From Pseudomonas sp. G34 (lineage in GTDB: Bacteria; Pseudomonadota; Gammaproteobacteria; Pseudomonadales; Pseudomonadaceae), in the NCBI RefSeq assembly GCF_031119625.1, contig NZ_JAVHZV010000007.1, forward strand, positions 186,001 to 250,000: a stretch of 64,000 nt of DNA. The letters run 5' to 3'. Positions within the stretch are counted from its first letter, which is position 1; each line of letters begins with the position of its first letter. Under the pieces are notes generated by a model, which saw only the letters and a program-made list of their open reading frames with translations, was not told the DNA's origin and ran no database searches. This document shows positions 59,051 through 64,000 of the stretch, piece after piece. Position numbers and translations under genes: made by a program.

Positions 59051-60178
59051 TTACTTGGGCAGCAACTCCAGCAGGCGGCCACCGCTGCCATCTTCCAGCA
59101 GCCAGAGGCTGCCATCCGGGCCTTGCTCCACTTCGCGAATACGCGCGCCCATGTCATAGCGTTCGGCCTCGCGGGCGTTGTCACCGTCGAAGGCCACACG
59201 CACCAGCGCCTGGGACGACAGGCCGCCGATCAGCCCGGCGCCGTCCCAGCCTGGAAACCGTTCGCCCTGATAGATGACGAAGCCTGCCGGCGAGATGACC
59301 GGGTTCCAGGTGATTTTCGGTGCCGCGAATTCCGGGCGGGTGTCGTGATCCGGAATCGGCTTGCCGCCGTAATGGTCACCGTTGGAGACCTCGGGGTAGC
59401 CGTAGTTCTCGCCGCGCACGATTAGGTTCAGCTCATCGCCGCCGGCCGGGCCCATCTCGTGCACCCACAGCTTGTCGTTGGCGTCGAAGGCAATGCCGAG
59501 CATGTTGCGGTGGCCCAGCGACCACACCTGCGCGGCCACGCCGCCCTGGTCGGCGAACGGGTTGTCGCCCGGCAGGCTGCCGTCATCGTTGAGGCGCACC
59601 AGCTTGCCGAGGTTGGCTTGCATGTCCTGGGCGGGGGTGAATTTCTGCCGCTCGCTGGAGGTGATCCACAGCTTGCCATCGGGCCCGAAGGCCAGGCGAT
59701 GGCCGTAGTGGCCGCTGCCACTGACTTTTGGCGTCTGCTGCCAGATCACGCTCAGCTCGGTCAGCGCGCCGCCACCGTCGTCGTTGAGCTGCAGCTTGGC
59801 GCGGGCCACCGCGGCGCCGCGGGTGTCACCCTCACCGGCTTCTGCGTAGCTGATATAGATGTAGTGATTGTTGGCGAAATCCGGGTGCAGGATCACGTCG
59901 CCAAAGCCGCCCTGGCCCCCATAGGCAACTTCCGGCACACCCGCGATATCGGCGGTTTTACCGGTCTTGGGGTCGACATGCTTGAGCATGCCGCGCTTCT
60001 CGGTGACCAGCAGCGTGCCGTCGGGCAGGAAGGTCATGGCCCAGGGCTCATCGAGGGTGGCACGTGGCTTGGCGGTGAACGGCCATTGCGCTTTGGGCAG
60101 GGCATCGGCGGCTTGGGCGCCAAGGGTGGCGAGACTAAGTGCGATACCACCGAGCAAAAGATGAACGGGACGGGTCAT
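59051..60178 (-). CDS. PQQ-dependent sugar dehydrogenase, soluble type (YliI-like)
   Basis: A 375-residue protein with a Sec signal peptide ([21 protein letters not shown]). The six-bladed beta-propeller of the soluble aldose/glucose dehydrogenase (GdhB/YliI) family is recognisable by [38 protein letters not shown] (His for PQQ contact) and [12 protein letters not shown]. It oxidises aldose sugars in the periplasm using PQQ. It stands alone, converging on the amidohydrolase operon. Confidence 0.9.
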   Translation of the reverse strand: MTRPVHLLLGGIALSLATLGAQAADALPKAQWPFTAKPRATLDEPWAMTFLPDGTLLVTEKRGMLKHVDPKTGKTADIAGVPEVAYGGQGGFGDVILHPDFANNHYIYISYAEAGEGDTRGAAVARAKLQLNDDGGGALTELSVIWQQTPKVSGSGHYGHRLAFGPDGKLWITSSERQKFTPAQDMQANLGKLVRLNDDGSLPGDNPFADQGGVAAQVWSLGHRNMLGIAFDANDKLWVHEMGPAGGDELNLIVRGENYGYPEVSNGDHYGGKPIPDHDTRPEFAAPKITWNPVISPAGFVIYQGERFPGWDGAGLIGGLSSQALVRVAFDGDNAREAERYDMGARIREVEQGPDGSLWLLEDGSGGRLLELLPK

Positions 60179-60351
60179 GGCGAATCTCTCTCCTTGTGAG
60201 CGGGTCTCACACGTTACCCGCGCACCACCGGCGGGAACGGGACGTTTTTGTTACGACGCACGTCAGGACACTTTGGTTCGGCTGATCCACCCAGGCCGGC
60301 AACAGTGCGACAATAGCTGCTCTGCCGTGACCCGAGCCAAGCACCCCGTTC

Positions 60352-63300
60352 ATGAAAATCCTCAGCCTGCGCCTGAAGAACCTCAACTCGCTGAAGGGCG
60401 AGTGGAAGATCGATTTCACCGCCGAGCCCTTCGCCAGCAACGGTTTGTTCGCCATTACCGGGCCGACCGGCGCGGGCAAGACCACGCTGCTCGATGCCAT
60501 CTGCCTGGCGCTGTATCACCGCACCCCGCGCATGGACAAGGTCGGCGGCGAGAACGAGCTGATGACCCGGCACACCGCCGAGTGCCTGGCCGAGGTCGAG
60601 TTCGAGGTGAAGGGGCAGGGCTACCGGGCGTTCTGGAGCCAGCGCCGGGCGCGGGACAAGGCCGATGGCGCGCTGCAGGGCGCCAAGGCCGAGCTGGCAC
60701 GCCTGGACGGTGAGATCATCACCGACAAACTCAGCGAAAAGCCCAGGGAGGTGGAGCGCCTGACCGGTCTGGATTTCGGCCGTTTCACCAAGTCGATGCT
60801 ACTGGCCCAGGGTGGCTTCGCGGCCTTTCTGGAAGCCTCTGCCAACCAGCGCGCCGAGTTGCTCGAAGAGCTGACCGGCACCGATATCTACGGGCTGATT
60901 TCCCAGCGGGTGTTCGAGCAGGCTCGCGAAGTGAAAAGCGCGCTCGACCAGTTGCGCGCTCGCGCCGATGGCGTCGAATTGCTCGATGACGAGCAGCGCC
61001 AGGCGCTCGGCGACGAGGCGGCGCAGTTGGCGGTCGAGGAGGGCACATTGCAGGCCGCCTTCACCGCGGCGGGGCGCCAGCGCCAGTGGCTGACCGACCT
61101 GGCGCGCGCCGAAGCGCAGGTCAGCGCCGCCGCCACCCAGCTCGACGCTGCTGCCCAGGCCGAACGCGATGCCGGCGCCGAGCTGGCACGCTTGCAACTG
61201 AGCGAGCCCGCCCAGCGTTTGCAGCCGCTATACCAGGCCCGCCGCGAGGCCGCCCGTGCCCTGGCAGCCAATCAACAACAGCAGCGTAGCCAGCAGCAGG
61301 AACTTGCCGCAGCGCAGGCGCAATGGCGGGGCAGCCTCGAGCAGGCCACCCGGGCCAGCGCAGCCCTGGCTATGGAAAAGCAGCAGGCGGTGCAAGGCCT
61401 CGATGACGAGTGCCAGGCCCTGGATGCGCAGTTGCTGGCCACGGCTGACCACGAACGCCTGGCCGCCCAGCTCAGCGGCTGGCAGCAAGCCTTCCAGGCC
61501 CGTGATCAGGCCCGTGAATCCCTCGCCAGCCTGCAGGTCCGGCAACAGTCCGGCGCCGTGCAGTTGCAGCAGTTCAGTGGGCAACTGAGCGGTCTTGCCC
61601 AGTCGCTGCAGGCTGCCGCCCAGGCGAAAGCCCAGGCCGAGCGGGCAGTTGCTGACGTCGAAGGGCGTTGGCAGGCGGCCCTGGCCGGGCGCAGCGAGGC
61701 GCAGTGGCGCGAGCGCTGGCAGCAGGTGCATGCCCGCGGCAGCGCCCTGGAACAGTTGGCGCAACTGGCCGAACGGCGCAACCAGCTGCTGCAGCAGCGT
61801 CAGCGCACGGCGGCCAGCCTGGCCCGCCAGCAGCACGGCCTGGCCGAAAAGGAGGCCGAACGCGCGGCCTTGCGCGAGCGCTACCGCGAGGTCAAGCAGC
61901 GCCTGGCCGACCAGGAAAAGCTGCTCGAACAGGAGCAACGCATCCGCGCATTGGAGACCTATCGCGCGCAGTTGCAGGCCGACGAGCCCTGCCCGCTGTG
62001 CGGTGCCACCGAGCACCCGGCCATCGAGGCCTACCAGGCGCTGGACGTCTCGGCCACCCAGCGTGAGCGCGACGAGGCGCGGCAGGCGCTCGACGCCCTT
62101 ACCGAACAGGGGCAGCAGCTCAGCAGCCAGGTCGCCACCCTGCAGACCCAGGCTGCCCAGAGCCAGGAGCAGGATCAGGATCTGCAGCGTCAGCTCGATA
62201 GCCTGGCGACCACCTGGCAGCGCCTGGGCGAAACCCTCGACCCGCTGCCCGAAGACGACCAGGCGCTTGCCGCCGCGCAAACCCGCCAGCTCGCCGAGCA
62301 CGTCGAGGTCAATGCCACCCTCAAAGCCCTCGATGGGCTCAAGGGCGAACTCGAGCGCGCCCGCCAGGACGCCAACATCGCCGGCCAGAAACACACCGCA
62401 GCGCAGCATCAGCAGGCTGCCATCGAGCATGAGCGTGGTCTGGCGCAGGCCGCGCAGCAGGCACTGGACGAACAACTGCTCGCCCAGCGCGAGCGCCTGG
62501 ATGCAGTCGAAGCCGAACTGGCAACGCAACTGGATGCCTTCGGCCATGCGCTGCCCGCAGACGGCGCCGCCTGGCTCGCCGCCCGCCAGGCCGAGGCTGC
62601 TCGCTGGCAGCAAACCCGGCAGCGACGGCAGACGCTGGCGCAGCAGTTACCCGCGCTGCAGCATCAGGCCAGCGAGGCCGACAGGCAGGCGCAGCAGTGG
62701 CAGGCACGCTGGCAGGAGGCGGGTGGCACGCCCATCGGCGCCGAGCTGATGGACCAGGCGGCCGCGCGCCTCGTGTCAGCCCAGGCAGGCTGGGAAAGCG
62801 CCGAGCGGCGCTGCCTGGAACTGCGCATCACCCTGGACGGCATTGCCCGCCAGCAAGAGCTGCTGGCGGCCGCCGAACAGGCTGCGGTGCAGCAGTGGCA
62901 GGCGGCGCTGGCCGGCAGCCCGTTCGCGGACGAAGCAGAATTTCTCGACGCCGTGCTCGATGACCCGCAGCGCGAACAGCTGCAGGCGCTCAAGCAGCGC
63001 CTGGAAAAAGCCCAGACCGAATCCCGGGCGCTGCATGCCGCCGCCCAGGCGCAACTGGCCGCACTGCATGCCGAACCGCAGACCGAACACAGCGCCGAGT
63101 ATCTGGATGAACAGCTGCAAAACCTGCAGGCAAGCCTGAAGCAGCTTGGCCAGCGCCAGGGCGAAATTCGCGGGCAACTGCAGGGCGATGACCAGCGCCG
63201 GCGCAACCAGCAGGCGCTGTTCGAGGCCATCGCCGCGCAGCAGGTCGAGTACGACAGCTGGCAGCAGCTCAACAGCCTGATCGGCTCGGCCGATGGCGCC

Positions 63301-63765
63301 AGGTACCGACGCTTCGCTCAGGGCCTGACCCTCGGCCACCTGGTGCACCTGGCCAATGGGCAATTGCAGCGCCTGCACGGCCGTTACCAGCTGGCGCGCA
63401 AATCCCTCGGAGAACTGGAACTGGAAGTGATCGACACCTGGCAGGGCGACGTGGCGCGCGACACCCGTACCCTGTCCGGCGGCGAGAGTTTTCTGGTCAG
63501 CCTGGCGTTGGCCCTGGCGCTGTCCGATCTGGTCAGCCACAAGACGCGCATCGACTCGCTGTTTCTCGATGAAGGCTTCGGCACCCTGGATGGCGAAACC
63601 CTGGAAGTGGCCCTCGACGCCCTGGACAATCTCAACGCCAGCGGCAAGATGATCGGCGTGATCAGCCACGTCGAAGCGCTCAAGGAGCGGGTCGCCGTGC
63701 AGCTCAAGGTCAACAAAGGCGTGGGCATGGGCTACAGCACCCTGGAGAAACGTTATGCGATTTAG
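60352..63765 (+). CDS. sbcC: Exonuclease SbcCD, C subunit
   Basis: A 1137-residue SMC-like ATPase. Walker A GPTGAGKTTLLDAICLALYH near residue 38; long coiled coils on either side of a zinc hook, CPLC, near residue 546; ABC signature LSGGESFLVSLALALALS; Walker B DSLFLDEGFGTLDG; and a late VISHVEALKERV. The coils are rich in Gln and Ala. It pairs with SbcD (50282-51499), though about 8.9 kb separates the two genes. Its last 11 bases overlap the next gene. Confidence 0.96.
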   Translation: MKILSLRLKNLNSLKGEWKIDFTAEPFASNGLFAITGPTGAGKTTLLDAICLALYHRTPRMDKVGGENELMTRHTAECLAEVEFEVKGQGYRAFWSQRRARDKADGALQGAKAELARLDGEIITDKLSEKPREVERLTGLDFGRFTKSMLLAQGGFAAFLEASANQRAELLEELTGTDIYGLISQRVFEQAREVKSALDQLRARADGVELLDDEQRQALGDEAAQLAVEEGTLQAAFTAAGRQRQWLTDLARAEAQVSAAATQLDAAAQAERDAGAELARLQLSEPAQRLQPLYQARREAARALAANQQQQRSQQQELAAAQAQWRGSLEQATRASAALAMEKQQAVQGLDDECQALDAQLLATADHERLAAQLSGWQQAFQARDQARESLASLQVRQQSGAVQLQQFSGQLSGLAQSLQAAAQAKAQAERAVADVEGRWQAALAGRSEAQWRERWQQVHARGSALEQLAQLAERRNQLLQQRQRTAASLARQQHGLAEKEAERAALRERYREVKQRLADQEKLLEQEQRIRALETYRAQLQADEPCPLCGATEHPAIEAYQALDVSATQRERDEARQALDALTEQGQQLSSQVATLQTQAAQSQEQDQDLQRQLDSLATTWQRLGETLDPLPEDDQALAAAQTRQLAEHVEVNATLKALDGLKGELERARQDANIAGQKHTAAQHQQAAIEHERGLAQAAQQALDEQLLAQRERLDAVEAELATQLDAFGHALPADGAAWLAARQAEAARWQQTRQRRQTLAQQLPALQHQASEADRQAQQWQARWQEAGGTPIGAELMDQAAARLVSAQAGWESAERRCLELRITLDGIARQQELLAAAEQAAVQQWQAALAGSPFADEAEFLDAVLDDPQREQLQALKQRLEKAQTESRALHAAAQAQLAALHAEPQTEHSAEYLDEQLQNLQASLKQLGQRQGEIRGQLQGDDQRRRNQQALFEAIAAQQVEYDSWQQLNSLIGSADGARYRRFAQGLTLGHLVHLANGQLQRLHGRYQLARKSLGELELEVIDTWQGDVARDTRTLSGGESFLVSLALALALSDLVSHKTRIDSLFLDEGFGTLDGETLEVALDALDNLNASGKMIGVISHVEALKERVAVQLKVNKGVGMGYSTLEKRYAI

Positions 63766-64000
63766 ACTTCTAGCGGCATGCCTGCTGGCAACGGGCCTCG
63801 TGCAGGCCGAGGACGCGCAGAAAGACCATGGCCTGCAGGTCATGGACGAGCGCGGTTGCGTGCTTGGCAATGCCGGCATGCAGGCGCCGACCCTGACGCT
63901 GATGGCGGCTGCCTACGGCGAGTCCGCAGCGCGCAAGGACATGGCGCTGGCGCAGATGAAACAGGCGCTGCAGGCCGGCTGCCCGGTCGACGAGCCGGAT
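63755..64000 (+). CDS. Exported protein, N-terminal part (runs off the window)
   Basis: At least 82 residues starting at ATG 63755 inside the sbcC stop region (11-base overlap, so translationally coupled). A Sec signal peptide (MRFRLLAACLLATGLVQA) is followed by GLQVMDERGCVLGNAGMQAP and a helical region. No family recognised from the visible part. Confidence 0.7.
   Translation, partial: MRFRLLAACLLATGLVQAEDAQKDHGLQVMDERGCVLGNAGMQAPTLTLMAAAYGESAARKDMALAQMKQALQAGCPVDEPD

Overview
The window looks like about 64 kb of chromosome from a high-GC gammaproteobacterium, almost certainly a Pseudomonas sensu lato (P. alcaligenes / mendocina / oleovorans-like). The evidence is the codon use, the gene families (rhlB, a pcs-type phosphatidylcholine synthase, NdpA/YejK, AapJQMP, EutBC with an ExaC aldehyde dehydrogenase, MmsAB) and Pseudomonas-type intergenic palindromes. 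From memory, the order rhlB / carboxylesterase / amino-acid binding protein / pcs / yejK recalls the P. aeruginosa PA3849-PA3861 neighbourhood. I see no tRNA, rRNA, CRISPR array, intact insertion sequence, prophage or replication origin.

Layout: 1-2833, tail of a large AAA+ ATPase, a rhomboid protease and a one-HKD phospholipase-D protein, tightly coupled. 3011-7848 (minus strand), a DUF2157-like membrane protein, RhlB helicase, an M19 dipeptidase and a cyclic-nucleotide-domain GGDEF protein. 8056-13577, a carboxylesterase, then the aapJQMP amino-acid ABC transporter behind a good sigma-54 promoter and a structured leader. 14029-18873, mmsB-mmsA and an MHS-family transporter, with a divergent LysR regulator. 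18941-21561, an NTF2-like protein, Pcs, a GIY-YIG protein and a GST-like protein. 21775-28645, ethanolamine catabolism (eutC, eutB, permease, exaC) with a divergent AraC regulator. 28957-30643, a DUF1349 protein and a low-GC, apparently frameshifted DUF1963-like gene. 30714-32917, an SDR enzyme, a glutaredoxin and YejK. 33062-38005, a 1647-residue TPR protein with an embedded C39-like peptidase domain. 38120-41815, YjeH-like exporter with a divergent Lrp regulator, a hydrolase, an NTF2-like and a DinB-like protein. 42253-46944, a two-component system, an exported tyrosine phosphatase, a lipoprotein, ChrA and a DUF6434-like protein. 47166-50050, HAD phosphatase, APC permease, and an apparently exported SAM methyltransferase. 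50282-63765, sbcD and sbcC, unusually separated by about 8.9 kb that holds two chemoreceptors, a GntR / amidohydrolase / MatC-like transporter module and a PQQ-type sugar dehydrogenase. A partial exported protein runs off the right edge.

The catabolic parts read as uptake-plus-breakdown modules for amino acids (aap), valine or related branched acids (mms), ethanolamine (eut/exaC) and an unidentified dicarboxylate or lactone (GntR module). The strongest unlisted signal is intergenic. Several families of palindromic repeats sit between genes, mainly between converging 3' ends. One family shows compensatory base changes in its stems, which argues for a conserved folded structure. Other leads are the ATPase-rhomboid-PLD operon, the giant TPR/C39 protein, the exported methyltransferase, and the sigma-54 leader hairpin before aapJ.
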